Of a stretch of 64,000 bases of DNA, positions 26,873-35,263 are shown one piece after another. The stretch is from Paraburkholderia nodosa (lineage in GTDB: Bacteria > Pseudomonadota > Gammaproteobacteria > Burkholderiales > Burkholderiaceae), in NCBI RefSeq assembly GCF_001718195.1, contig NZ_MCNV01000016.1, positions 113,771 through 177,770 of the forward strand, given 5' to 3'. Both the position numbers and the translations under genes were made by a program. The notes under the pieces are model-generated. The model saw nothing but the letters and a program-made list of their open reading frames with translations, was not told the DNA's origin and did no database searches. The stretch's first letter is position 1. Each line of letters starts with the position of its first letter.

Positions 26873-26905
26873 GACCAGAGTTAGTGCAAAGCACTTACTC
26901 TGGTC
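26873..26905. promoter_or_regulatory. Long inverted repeat in the MFS leader
   Basis: GACCAGAGTTAGTGC (26873-26887) and GCACTTACTCTGGTC (26891-26905) pair at 14 of 15 positions around an AAA centre. It ends about 5 bases from the MFS ribosome-binding site. Its centre GTGCAAAGCAC (26884-26894) matches GTGCAATGCAC before deoC (39209-39219) at 10 of 11 bases. An operator is favoured; as RNA it would make a strong hairpin next to the Shine-Dalgarno sequence. Confidence 0.7.
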
Positions 26906-27020
26906 CCATGCAAGGCTGTCGACCGGCACGCGGGCGGTTGCCCGCGCGAGGCGTCTTTTCTTTATCTGCGACGCCCAGTTCAAGGGCGCCGTTGCTGCGA
27001 TTAATCAGTAACTCGAACGA

Positions 27021-28442
27021 TCAGAACGGCATCACGACAAGGCGTGTCTGCGTGAATTCGAGCATGCCGTGCTTGCCGTCGTCGCCGCCGAGGCCCGAGC
27101 GCTTCCAGCCGGCGTGATAGCCCTGATACGGGTCCGCGGGCGTGCGGTTCACGTACAGCTCGCCGGCTTCGATTTCGTTCGCGACGCGCAGGGTCGAGCG
27201 GTAGCGCTCCGTAAAGAGCACCGACGAAAGGCCGAACTGGTGATCGTTGGCCATGCGCAGCGCGTCATCGAGCGTCTCGTACGAAAGCACCGGCAGCACC
27301 GGGCCGAAGATCTCCTCCTGCACGATCTCCATGTCCTGGCGGCAATGCGTGAGCAAGGTAGGCGGATAGAAATGGCCCTTGCCTTCGGGCACGTAGCCGC
27401 CCGTTTCGAGCTTCGCGCCTGCGGCCACCGCACGTTCGACCATCGCGTGGATCGCCGTGCGTGCGCTCGCGCTCACTAGCGGACCCATGCGAGCGGCGTC
27501 TTCGGCGCGGTCGCCGAAGCGCACGGCGCCCATCTTCTCGCGCAGCAGCGCGACGAAGCGGTCATGCACCGAAGCGTGCACGTACACACGTTCGATCGCC
27601 GTGCAAAGCTGGCCGCAATGCGTGGTTTTCGAGCGCACGATGGCCGTTGCGGCCGCTTCGAGATCGGCGTCGTCTTCGATGATCGCGGGCGTCTTGCCGC
27701 CCAGTTCCAGTGACGGCTTCGCGATATTTTCCTTGCAGTAGTCGAGCACCTTGCGGCCCGCGCTCACGCTGCCCGTGAGCGTGATCATGCCGACGTCCGC
27801 GTGCGTGCAGAGCACGGCGGCCGTGTCGTGGTCCATGGCCAGCACGTTGAAAATGCCCGCCGGAAGTTCGGCTTCCTGCGCGGCGCGCGCCACTTCGAAC
27901 GCCGAGCACGGCGTGTTGTTGCTCGGGCGCACGACCACCGCGTTACCGGTGATGAGCGCCGGCGCGACCTTGCGCAGCAGCGTGTACACGGGGAAGTTGA
28001 ACGGAATCAGGCATGCGGCCACGCCGATCGGCTCGCGCATGAGAACGAGGTTTTCGTTCGCGCTGTCGCTCGGAATCACCTCGCCTTCGATGCGACGCGC
28101 CCACTGCGCGTGGTAGCGCAGGATTTCGGCGGCGTACTGTGCTTCGGCGGTTGCGTCCGCGACGCTCTTGCCCGACTCGGCGGCAAGCGCCGCGCCGATC
28201 TTCGGCGCGCGCGCCACGATCGCTTCTGCAAACCGGTTCAGGATTGCGCCACGTTCGGCGGCGGGCAACTTGCGCCAGGCGCGCTGCGCGGCCCTGGCGG
28301 CCACGACCGCGCGAACCGCGTCCGCGGCGCTCGCCGCGCTCACGTGGCCGATCGCGTCGCCGGTTGCGGGATTATGGACAGCGATCTGCGGCCCTTCGGC
28401 GCCGACGAACTGCCCATTGATGAAATTGAGGTCTGATCGCAT
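27021..28442 (-). CDS. Aldehyde dehydrogenase (lactaldehyde/glycolaldehyde dehydrogenase type)
   Basis: 473 residues from ATG 28442. ALDH motifs: LIPFNFPVYTLLRK near 145-158, coenzyme-binding TGSVSAGRKV, general base Glu246 in SLELGGKTP and nucleophile Cys280 in HCGQLCTAIERV. The sequence most resembles the AldA branch (lactaldehyde, glycolaldehyde and other hydroxy-aldehydes, NAD-dependent). It is the first gene of the leftward operon that continues with an MFS carrier, an enolase-superfamily protein and a GMC oxidoreductase, and is divergent from deoR. Confidence 0.88.
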   Translation of the reverse strand: MRSDLNFINGQFVGAEGPQIAVHNPATGDAIGHVSAASAADAVRAVVAARAAQRAWRKLPAAERGAILNRFAEAIVARAPKIGAALAAESGKSVADATAEAQYAAEILRYHAQWARRIEGEVIPSDSANENLVLMREPIGVAACLIPFNFPVYTLLRKVAPALITGNAVVVRPSNNTPCSAFEVARAAQEAELPAGIFNVLAMDHDTAAVLCTHADVGMITLTGSVSAGRKVLDYCKENIAKPSLELGGKTPAIIEDDADLEAAATAIVRSKTTHCGQLCTAIERVYVHASVHDRFVALLREKMGAVRFGDRAEDAARMGPLVSASARTAIHAMVERAVAAGAKLETGGYVPEGKGHFYPPTLLTHCRQDMEIVQEEIFGPVLPVLSYETLDDALRMANDHQFGLSSVLFTERYRSTLRVANEIEAGELYVNRTPADPYQGYHAGWKRSGLGGDDGKHGMLEFTQTRLVVMPF

Positions 28443-28534
28443 GGATTGCTGCCGGTTTGGCGTTGCCGCCGCTTCACGAGAAAGGGCAGTATCCGTGCGG
28501 CATCGGGACGCCACAAACGATTAATTGTCGAGCG

Positions 28535-28557
28535 GAGCATGCGAAAAACGCATGCTC
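28535..28557. promoter_or_regulatory. Inverted repeat between aldehyde dehydrogenase and deoR
   Basis: GAGCATGCG (28535-28543) and CGCATGCTC (28549-28557) form a perfect 9-bp palindrome around AAAAA. It lies 93 bases before the dehydrogenase start and upstream of the deoR promoter, a good site for a regulator of both divergent units. No T-run follows. Confidence 0.55.
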
Positions 28558-28595
28558 GCCGAAGCGGGCGCCGGGGCGGCAGGAGCCAAAGCGCG

Positions 28596-28624
28596 TGGCC
28601 ATCGCACGCCTTGCTTGTTATAAT
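28596..28624 (+). promoter_or_regulatory. Candidate deoR promoter
   Basis: A perfect -10 hexamer TATAAT (28619-28624) with a weak -35 TGGCCA (28596-28601) at 17-base spacing, giving a leader of about 60 bases before ATG 28694. Confidence 0.45.
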
Positions 28625-28693
28625 TCGCTCAAGCGTCCGAAACAAATCTAACGTTCGCCGGAACGCAGCACAGTCCGGCGCAGCACCCACTCC

Positions 28694-29422
28694 ATGGCCA
28701 AAACCGACCGGCTGCGCGCCCTTGCCGACGCGCTCGCAAAACACAACGTCATGCATCTGCGCGATGCAGCCAGCGTGCTTGGTGTCTCCGAGATGACCGT
28801 GCGGCGCGACATCGCCGCGAATCCCGAGCGTTTCACGTATCTGGGCGGCTATATCGTGAGCGCGCAGGACGTGCCCAATACCGCCGGCTACTCGCTCGAA
28901 CACGAAAAGGACCACTTCGCGCAGGCCAAGTCGCAAGCGTCCGCGCACGCGGCACGGCTCATCGCGCAGAACGACACCGTCTTCATCGACTGCGGCACGA
29001 CGCTTGCCGCACTCGCGCGCCTCATTCCTTCCCAGCTGCAGATCACGGCGGTGTGCTATTCGCTCAACGTGGCCGAGATTCTGCGGCGCATGCCCAATGT
29101 GCGCATGATCCTGCTGGGAGGCGTGTATGTGCCGTCGTCGGATTCGTTTTCCGGCGAGGAGAGCCTGGAAACGCTGCGCCGCATGGGCATCAACAAGGCG
29201 TTTATTTCAGCGGGCGGCGTGGACGCCGCGCGCGGCGTGACGTGCTGGAACTTTCACGAGGTGGCGCTCAAGCAAGCCGCCATGGCCAGCGCCGTGGAAA
29301 GCCATCTCGTTGTGGATGCCAGCAAGTATGGCATCGTGAAGGCGTGGCGCTTTTCGCAGCTGGACGACTTCAATTCCGTCATCACCGAGAAAGGCCAGAC
29401 GCTGCGCGAGCACAGCGCATAA
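28694..29422 (+). CDS. deoR: DeoR family repressor, close to E. coli DeoR
   Basis: 242 residues. N-terminal helix-turn-helix with HLRDAASVLGVSEMTVRRDI at about 21-40, then LGGYIV, the sugar-phosphate-binding DeoR C domain with FIDCGTT (about 97-103), TAVCYSLN (about 120-127) and VTCWNFHEVALKQAAM. These segments follow E. coli DeoR closely, including spacing and length. DeoR represses deoxynucleoside catabolism and is released by deoxyribose-5-phosphate. The position, divergent from the ALDH operon and convergent with the deoC operon end, supports control of both. I assign the symbol by family resemblance and by the nearby deoC. Confidence 0.85.
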   Translation: MAKTDRLRALADALAKHNVMHLRDAASVLGVSEMTVRRDIAANPERFTYLGGYIVSAQDVPNTAGYSLEHEKDHFAQAKSQASAHAARLIAQNDTVFIDCGTTLAALARLIPSQLQITAVCYSLNVAEILRRMPNVRMILLGGVYVPSSDSFSGEESLETLRRMGINKAFISAGGVDAARGVTCWNFHEVALKQAAMASAVESHLVVDASKYGIVKAWRFSQLDDFNSVITEKGQTLREHSA

Positions 29423-29426
29423 GCGC

Positions 29427-29448
29427 CGACCGGCCGTGCGGCGCCGGT
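29427..29448. terminator. Hairpin between convergent deoR and permease genes
   Basis: GACCGGC (29427-29433) / GCCGGTC (29442-29448), a perfect 7-bp stem with an 8-base loop in the 48-base convergent gap. There is no T-tail, so it is at best a weak bidirectional terminator. Confidence 0.35.
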
Positions 29449-29470
29449 CTCGCGCCAATAGTCTGCCGAC

Positions 29471-30514
29471 TCAGCCGCGCCGGCGCAGCGCGAACAGCGT
29501 GCCGGCCACCAGAATGAACGCGCCGACAATCACCTTCTGCCACGTGCTCGGCACGCCCACGAGAATCAGCACGTTGTTGATGAGCGTGACGAGCGCCACA
29601 CCGAGCAGCGTGCCCACGACCGTGCCACTGCCGCCGGTAATGCGCGCGCCGCCCAGAATCACCGCCGCGATCACGTCGAGTTCCGAGCCCACCAGGTCAA
29701 ACGGATTGGCAAGCCGGTTGTTCGCCACGTGCAAAATGCCCGCCACGCCGGCGAGAAACCCCGTATAGCCGAACACGAACAGCCGGATCGCGCGCAGGTT
29801 GAAGCCCAGCCGCTCCGCAATCGCCGTGCTGCCGCCCATGGCGTAGACGCCGCGCCCCATCATCGTGCGATTGAGCAGCCACCACGTGAGAATCGCGCCC
29901 GCCACGAGCGCGATCGCGGAAACCGGCAGCACCGCGTTGAGCCCATCGGCGGTCTTGTAGGCGATGAGCGGAATGCGGCCGAAGTGATCCATGCTGTGCG
30001 GGATGTTCATGAAGAACGTCGTGCCCACGAAGGTAAGCAGCAGCCCGCGATAGAGGTATTGCGTGCCGATCGTCACGATCAGCGAGGGCGCCTGCAGCCG
30101 GTGCACGAGCATGCCGTTGATGACGCCGAGCACGATACCGCCCACGGCGCCCGTGAGCAGAATGAGCGCGAACGGCGCATCGGGCCACCACGCGAATACG
30201 GCCTTCGTGATCGCGTACATCGTAAGCGCGCCGATCGCCGTGAACGAGACGTCGATGCCGCCCGACGCCAGCACGACGAGCGTGCCCAGCGCGAACAGCG
30301 ACGTGATCGTCGCCGAGTGCAGCAGGTCGAACAGCGTGGCCCACTGGAAAAAGCGCGGGTTGATGGAAGCGACGATCACGCAGGTAATGACGATCAGCGT
30401 GGCCGTGAACCATTCGGGGTTGCGGGCGAGCTTCGCGCGCCAGTTCAGCGGTACGCTCTGGCGCGCGACTTCGACGGTGTTGGACGACGTGCTCATTGTC
30501 TGATTCATGCTCAT
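29471..30514 (-). CDS. Sugar ABC transporter permease (RbsC-like)
   Basis: 347 residues, about eight to ten helices of the BPD_transp_2 family. The loop GVYAMGGSTAIAERLGFNLRAIRLFVFGYTGFLAG is the ATPase-contact motif of ribose-type permeases. The N-terminal 30 residues are polar and cytosolic. Its start is not certain: ATG 30514 is followed by further Met codons at 3 and 7. It ends the importer operon, 29 bases after the ATPase gene, and is a paralogue of the permease at 33245; together they would form a heterodimeric channel. Confidence 0.88.
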   Translation of the reverse strand: MSMNQTMSTSSNTVEVARQSVPLNWRAKLARNPEWFTATLIVITCVIVASINPRFFQWATLFDLLHSATITSLFALGTLVVLASGGIDVSFTAIGALTMYAITKAVFAWWPDAPFALILLTGAVGGIVLGVINGMLVHRLQAPSLIVTIGTQYLYRGLLLTFVGTTFFMNIPHSMDHFGRIPLIAYKTADGLNAVLPVSAIALVAGAILTWWLLNRTMMGRGVYAMGGSTAIAERLGFNLRAIRLFVFGYTGFLAGVAGILHVANNRLANPFDLVGSELDVIAAVILGGARITGGSGTVVGTLLGVALVTLINNVLILVGVPSTWQKVIVGAFILVAGTLFALRRRG

Positions 30515-30543
30515 GCGGTGTCCGGCAAAACGTTACGCGGAAT

Positions 30544-32064
30544 TCAGGCTGCCTCTGCAAGCAGCGCACGGTACAGCTCGGCTTCGGTCAGACGATCGGC
30601 GTGGTGCTCTTCAGCGAGGCGGCCCTTACGCATCATCAGTACGCGGTCGCAGTTCTGCAGCAGCTCGGGCAGGTCGTCGCTCACGAGCAGAATGCCGATG
30701 CCTCGCTGCGAGAGCCGCTGCATGATGCGATAGATGATGTCCTTCGAGCCGACGTCCACGCCCACGGTCGGCCCGTGGAGAATCAGCACGTGCGGGTCGA
30801 TGGCGAGCCAGCGGCCAATCAGCACGCGCTGCTGGTTGCCGCCCGAGAGCGACTGCACGGCCTTGTCCACATCGGGCGTGGCGATCTGCAGTTCCTTCAC
30901 GGTGCTTTCGGCCAGCGCGCGTGCGCGCGTGCGATCGATCTGGCCGAAGCGGTCGCGCAGGCTCGCGATCATCGCCGTGATCACGTTGTCGCGAATCGGC
31001 TTGTCGAGGAAAAGGCCTTCATTCAGACGGTCTTCCGGCACATAGCCAATGCGCGCACGCCTCGCGTCGCCGGGCGTCGAAAGCTTGATCGCGCGGCCTT
31101 CGAGCACGATCTCGCCCGCATCGGCGGGCGCGACGCCCGCAAGCGCGCGCGCGAGTTCGTTGCGGCCCGAATCGAGCAGACCCGTCACGCCGAGAATCTC
31201 GCCGCGATGCAGCGTGAACGACACGTCGCTGAAGAGGCCCGTGCGGCCGAGGCCGCGAACGTCGAGCAGCACGTCGGCTTCGGCCGCGACGTTGCGGTAG
31301 CGTTCGGTGGAAAGCTCGCGGCCCGTCATCAGTTCGCTCAACTGCGCCTTGGTGTAGTTCCTGATCGGGCCTTGCGTCACTTTCTGGCCATCGCGCAGCA
31401 CGATCACTTCGCCGCCGATCGCATAGCACTCGTCGAGCTTGTGGCTCACGAACAGCACGGTCACGCCCTGCGCGCGCAACTGGCCGAGCACGGCAATGAG
31501 GTTGGTCACTTCCTTTTGCGTGAGCGAGGTCGTGGGCTCGTCCATGATGACGAACTTCGCCTCGCTCGCAATGGCGCGCGCAATCGCCACGAGCTGGCGC
31601 GTGGCGAGCGGCAGTTGTTCGATGAGCGTCGCCTGGAAGTCGGCGTCGCCCGGCAGGCCCACGGCCTTCAAGGCGCGCTCGGCCGTGCGCGCGAGTTCGC
31701 GGCGGTCGAACGTGCGCGCGAGGCGCCCCGCGTGCTCAGCGAGTTCGGTCGTGAGCCCGATGTTTTCCGCCACGTTCATGTTGGGCAGCAGCGAAAGATC
31801 CTGATACACGGTCTCGATGCCCGCCGCCAGCGATTCGAGCGGCGTGAGCCGCGTGTGGCGCGCGCCGTCGATCACCAGCTCGCCTTCGTCCGGCGGCTGC
31901 GCGCCAGAGATGATCTTGATGAGCGTGCTCTTGCCGCACCCGTTCTCGCCGAGCAGGTGATAGATCTGCCCGCGCTCGAACGCGAGCGTCACGCCGCGCA
32001 AGGCGTGCACGCCCGTGAAGCGCTTGTGCACGCCGAGCACCTGCAATAACGGTTCTGAAGCCAT
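30544..32064 (-). CDS. Sugar ABC transporter ATPase, double-domain (RbsA-like)
   Basis: 506 residues from ATG 32064. Two ABC domains. The first has Walker A GENGCGKST (about 41-49), VIMDEPTTSLT and the switch His in FVSHKLDE; its signature is degenerate (EQLPLATRQLVAIARA). The second has a degenerate P-loop (GLLDSGRNEL) but an intact signature LSGGNQQRV. This asymmetry is normal in RbsA/XylG/AraG-type ATPases. It energises the two flanking permeases. Start chosen at MASEPLLQV; an extended form upstream has no homology. Confidence 0.9.
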   Translation of the reverse strand: MASEPLLQVLGVHKRFTGVHALRGVTLAFERGQIYHLLGENGCGKSTLIKIISGAQPPDEGELVIDGARHTRLTPLESLAAGIETVYQDLSLLPNMNVAENIGLTTELAEHAGRLARTFDRRELARTAERALKAVGLPGDADFQATLIEQLPLATRQLVAIARAIASEAKFVIMDEPTTSLTQKEVTNLIAVLGQLRAQGVTVLFVSHKLDECYAIGGEVIVLRDGQKVTQGPIRNYTKAQLSELMTGRELSTERYRNVAAEADVLLDVRGLGRTGLFSDVSFTLHRGEILGVTGLLDSGRNELARALAGVAPADAGEIVLEGRAIKLSTPGDARRARIGYVPEDRLNEGLFLDKPIRDNVITAMIASLRDRFGQIDRTRARALAESTVKELQIATPDVDKAVQSLSGGNQQRVLIGRWLAIDPHVLILHGPTVGVDVGSKDIIYRIMQRLSQRGIGILLVSDDLPELLQNCDRVLMMRKGRLAEEHHADRLTEAELYRALLAEAA

Positions 32065-32137
32065 GTCGTCTCTTCGTGACGTTGCGACGAAGCGCGCGCC
32101 GGGCTGCGAGCCCGCTGCGCGCGCCACCTTCTACCGA

Positions 32138-33142
32138 TCAGAAGTTGTATTGCTTGTAGTTCGACTTGTCGACGCTCACCCAGCCCTGGCCGCGCACGAT
32201 GATGCCCTTGCCCGGACCCTTCGACACCGTGACCTTCTCGTAGCCCGGCAGACCGAGGTTCGCGCCGTTCTCCACGGTCTTGCCGTCGATCAGCATCATC
32301 GCGATCTTGTTCATGGCGATGCCCGCCAGCTTCGGATCCCAGAACGCAATGCCGTTGATCGCGCCGCTTTCGAGGTACTTGCCGGCCTCGGTCGGCAAGC
32401 CGGTGCCGTACACGCAGATCTTGCCCTGCAGGCCCGCTTCCTCGACGGCGCGGCCAATGCCGATCACGTCGAGCGACGACGAGCCCTGGAAGCCCTTGAT
32501 GTCCGGATGCTTGCGCAGCACTTCCTTGGCCACTTCATACGCGTGCTCGCCGTCGTTGTTGGTTTCGAGGTTGGTCTCGACGAGCTGCATCTTCGGGAAC
32601 TTCTTCTTCGCGTTGTCGATGCCGCCATTGGCCCACTGCACCTGCGAGCGGCTGCCGAGCGAGCCAACCATCGTCGCCCACTTGCCATCGTCGTGCATGC
32701 ACGAGGCGAGGCGGTCGTTGAGCGCGGCACCATAGGCGGAGTTGTCGAACGCCTCGACGTCGACCATCGTGTTCTTTTCGTTGTCGGCTTCGTGCGTGAC
32801 GACCTTGATGCCGCGGTCCATCGCCTTCTTGAGCGCCGGTTCGAGCGTGGGCGGGTCATACGGCACGACCGCGATCGCGCTCACTTTCTTCGCGATCAGG
32901 TCGTCGATGATCTTCAGTTGCTGCGCGGCGTCCGCGCGGCCGGGCCCGGTCTGGTAGACCGAAACTTTCGGGTTGTCCTTGCCGAATTCCTTGACGCCGT
33001 CGTCCATGCGATTGAACCAGCTGATGCCGGTCACCTTCACCACCGTGACGATGGTCGGGTTCTCCGCCGCATACGCCACGGCCGCCATGCCAGCGGCAAG
33101 TGCACACGCCGTGATCGCCACACTGAGTCGCTTGATCTTCAT
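32138..33142 (-). CDS. Sugar ABC substrate-binding protein (RbsB/RhaS-like)
   Basis: 334 residues. Signal peptide at 1-25 (IKRLSVAITACALAAGMAAVAYA). The mature protein is a Peripla_BP_4 two-lobed sugar binder (VVKVTGISWFNRMDDGVKEF; IAVVPYDPPTLEPALKKAMDRGIKVVTHEAD; VGSLGSRSQVQWANGG). The THEAD pattern and overall layout match rhamnose/autoinducer-2/ribose-type binders. Given the downstream pathway genes, 2-deoxyribose or a related pentose is the likely ligand; this is inferred from context. The gene sits between the two permeases of the operon. Confidence 0.88.
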   Translation of the reverse strand: MKIKRLSVAITACALAAGMAAVAYAAENPTIVTVVKVTGISWFNRMDDGVKEFGKDNPKVSVYQTGPGRADAAQQLKIIDDLIAKKVSAIAVVPYDPPTLEPALKKAMDRGIKVVTHEADNEKNTMVDVEAFDNSAYGAALNDRLASCMHDDGKWATMVGSLGSRSQVQWANGGIDNAKKKFPKMQLVETNLETNNDGEHAYEVAKEVLRKHPDIKGFQGSSSLDVIGIGRAVEEAGLQGKICVYGTGLPTEAGKYLESGAINGIAFWDPKLAGIAMNKIAMMLIDGKTVENGANLGLPGYEKVTVSKGPGKGIIVRGQGWVSVDKSNYKQYNF

Positions 33143-33197
33143 GTTCGATGTCTCCGTTTTTTATTAGCCGATTAACCGTCGCCCCGAAAGAGATGGC

Positions 33198-33225
33198 GGC
33201 GGACCTCCGAGGCACGAGGCCCGCC
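33198..33225 (-). repeat. Intercistronic hairpin before the binding-protein gene
   Basis: Leftward transcript: GGCGGGCCTC pairs with GAGGTCCGCC (one G-U pair) around an 8-base loop, in the 102-base gap between the upstream permease and the binding-protein gene. It may stabilise the downstream message; no T-run follows. Confidence 0.45.
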
Positions 33226-33244
33226 TGCTACACAGTTCGGCTGG

Positions 33245-34282
33245 TCAGCCCGAAGTCCGCCCTTTGCCAGCAGACGGGGAGCCGCCGAAACCGAAAATCG
33301 CGCGCACCCGCTCGCCGCCCGCGAACGCGAGCGAGAGCAACAGCAGGAAGCCCCAGGCGCAATCGCCGAAAAACTGCGAAACGCCCATCAGATTGAAGAG
33401 GCTCGAAAGGAATTGCAGCACCGTTGCGGCGAAGAACACGCAGATGATGCGTCCGTAGCCGCCCGCCGGATTCACGCCGCCCATCACCGCAATGAGAATG
33501 GCGATCAGCAGATAGGAATTGCCGTAGTCCCATTTCGCACTGAGCGTGTGCGAAACGCTCACGAGCCCGGCGAGCGAGGCGAGCACGCCGCACATCGCGT
33601 AGGTCATGATCAGCATGCGCGCGCGCGGAATGCCCGCATAGAACGCCGCGCGCTGGTTCGTGCCCATGAGGTAAAGGCGCAGCCCGAACGGCGTGCGCCT
33701 GAGCAGCCAGCCCAGCAGCACGACCACGGCCACGAATAGCAGGAACGAAATCGGTATCTGAAAGAACGTGCCGTTGCTGATATCGGCGAGCGGTTCGACA
33801 TAATCCACGTGCACGGAGGCGCCGTTGCTCAGCGCCACCGCGAAGCCCGTGAAAAGCAGTTGCGTGCCGAGCGTGCAGAGAATGGGCGTGAGCCCGAGGC
33901 GCGCAATCACCACGCCGTTGAGCAGACCGCCAAGGAGCCCCATCCCAAGCACGATCACGATGAAGAGCGCCGTATAAAGCGCGGGCGAATCGTCGCCGCT
34001 CACGAAACGCGGCACCAGCAGCGCGGCGATCATGCCCGAAAGATTCGCGAGCCCCACGCCGGACAGGTCGATGCCGCCGTTGCCTGACAGCATGGAGAGC
34101 ATGATGCCGAGCGCGAGCAGCGCGACTTCGGGCAGTTGCGCGCCCATCGACTGCAGGTTGTCGATGCCGACGAACTGCCCGCGCGACACCCAGACCGCGA
34201 CCAGCACGACCAGCAGGTTCACGGCGAGCAGGAAGTTCAACTGCCGGTCACCGAACCATTTGGCAAAGAGTGCAGACTTCAT
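33245..34282 (-). CDS. Sugar ABC transporter permease (RbsC-like, second copy)
   Basis: 345 residues from ATG 34282 (AAAGGA eight bases before; ATG 34291 is an alternative). Helical BPD_transp_2 permease with the family pattern GLRLYLMGTNQRAAFYAGIPRARMLIMTYAMCGVLASLAGL. The C-terminal tail (GFGGSPSAGKGRTSG) is short and polar. It is clearly a paralogue, not a duplicate, of the permease at 29471. It follows the kinase gene by 39 bases. Confidence 0.88.
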   Translation of the reverse strand: MKSALFAKWFGDRQLNFLLAVNLLVVLVAVWVSRGQFVGIDNLQSMGAQLPEVALLALGIMLSMLSGNGGIDLSGVGLANLSGMIAALLVPRFVSGDDSPALYTALFIVIVLGMGLLGGLLNGVVIARLGLTPILCTLGTQLLFTGFAVALSNGASVHVDYVEPLADISNGTFFQIPISFLLFVAVVVLLGWLLRRTPFGLRLYLMGTNQRAAFYAGIPRARMLIMTYAMCGVLASLAGLVSVSHTLSAKWDYGNSYLLIAILIAVMGGVNPAGGYGRIICVFFAATVLQFLSSLFNLMGVSQFFGDCAWGFLLLLSLAFAGGERVRAIFGFGGSPSAGKGRTSG

Positions 34283-34321
34283 GGACCTCATCCTTTGCGG
34301 TGTGTTTTCAACTGGCAACGT

Positions 34322-35263
34322 TCAATGCGCGCTGGCGTTCGCCGTGCCTGCGAGCATGGCGTCGACTTCTTCCTTGCGCGGCATGGAGGGCGCGGTGCCG
34401 GGGCGCGTCACGGAAATGCCCGCCAGCGCGCAGCCAAAGCGCGTGGCCGTGAGCGCGTCGTCGCCGCGCGCGAGCGCCGCCGCGAAGCCGCCCGTAAAGC
34501 CGTCGCCCGCACCCGCCGTCTCCACTACCGGCCCGCAATTGAAGGCGGGTAGCAAGACCGAAGCATCGCGCGTGTGGAGCAGCGCGCCGGCTTCGCCCAG
34601 CGTCACGATGACCGCGCCCGCGCCCTTGGCGAGCAGCACGTCGGCGGCGCGGCGCGCGTCGTCGGCGTTGCGGATCTCGATGCCCGTGAGCGCCTGCGCC
34701 TCGGTCTCGTTGGGCGTGATGTAGTCGCACAGCGGGAAGATGTCGTCGGGCAGCGCCATGGCGGGGGCCGGATTGAACACCGTCTTCACGCCATGCCGCC
34801 GCGCGAGTTCGAGGCCGCGCCGCGCTGCCGCGAGCGGCTGTTCCAGCTGCGTGACGAATACCTGGGAGGCCGCAATATCGGCTTCGATCGCTTCGGCGTC
34901 GCCGGGCTCCATCGTGGCCGCTGCGCCCGCCGCGACGATGATCGCGTTCATGCCGGTCGTGTCGTCCACGAAGATGTGCGCCGCGCCCGTGGCCAGTCCG
35001 TCCACGGCCTGGGTGCGCGCCGTGATGCCTTCGGCGGCCCACGTCGCCCGCGCGATGTCGCCGAACGCGTCGTTGCCCACACGCGTGCAGAACACCACCT
35101 GCGCGCCCGCGCGCGCGGCGGCCACGGCCTGATTCGAGCCCTTGCCGCCCGGCCCCATCGCGAATGCCGATCCGGCGAGCGTCTCGCCGATCATCGGCAT
35201 GCGGCTCGCGCGAAATGCGAGATCGGTCACATAGATGCCGAGGATGACGACGCGTCCGCTCAT
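34322..35263 (-). CDS. PfkB family sugar kinase (ribokinase / deoxyribokinase-like)
   Basis: 313 residues from ATG 35263, overlapping the mutarotase stop (ATGA). PfkB motifs: GPGGKGSNQAVAAARAG near 40-55 (sugar and anion binding) and TAGAGDGFTGGFAAAL near 250-265, whose Asp is the catalytic base. FNPAPA and TPNETEA are ribokinase-like. Kinases of this family phosphorylate ribose or deoxyribose at O5. With deoC and deoR in the locus the expected product is 2-deoxyribose-5-phosphate, so deoxyribokinase is favoured over ribokinase, by context only. Confidence 0.87.
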   Translation of the reverse strand: MSGRVVILGIYVTDLAFRASRMPMIGETLAGSAFAMGPGGKGSNQAVAAARAGAQVVFCTRVGNDAFGDIARATWAAEGITARTQAVDGLATGAAHIFVDDTTGMNAIIVAAGAAATMEPGDAEAIEADIAASQVFVTQLEQPLAAARRGLELARRHGVKTVFNPAPAMALPDDIFPLCDYITPNETEAQALTGIEIRNADDARRAADVLLAKGAGAVIVTLGEAGALLHTRDASVLLPAFNCGPVVETAGAGDGFTGGFAAALARGDDALTATRFGCALAGISVTRPGTAPSMPRKEEVDAMLAGTANASAH

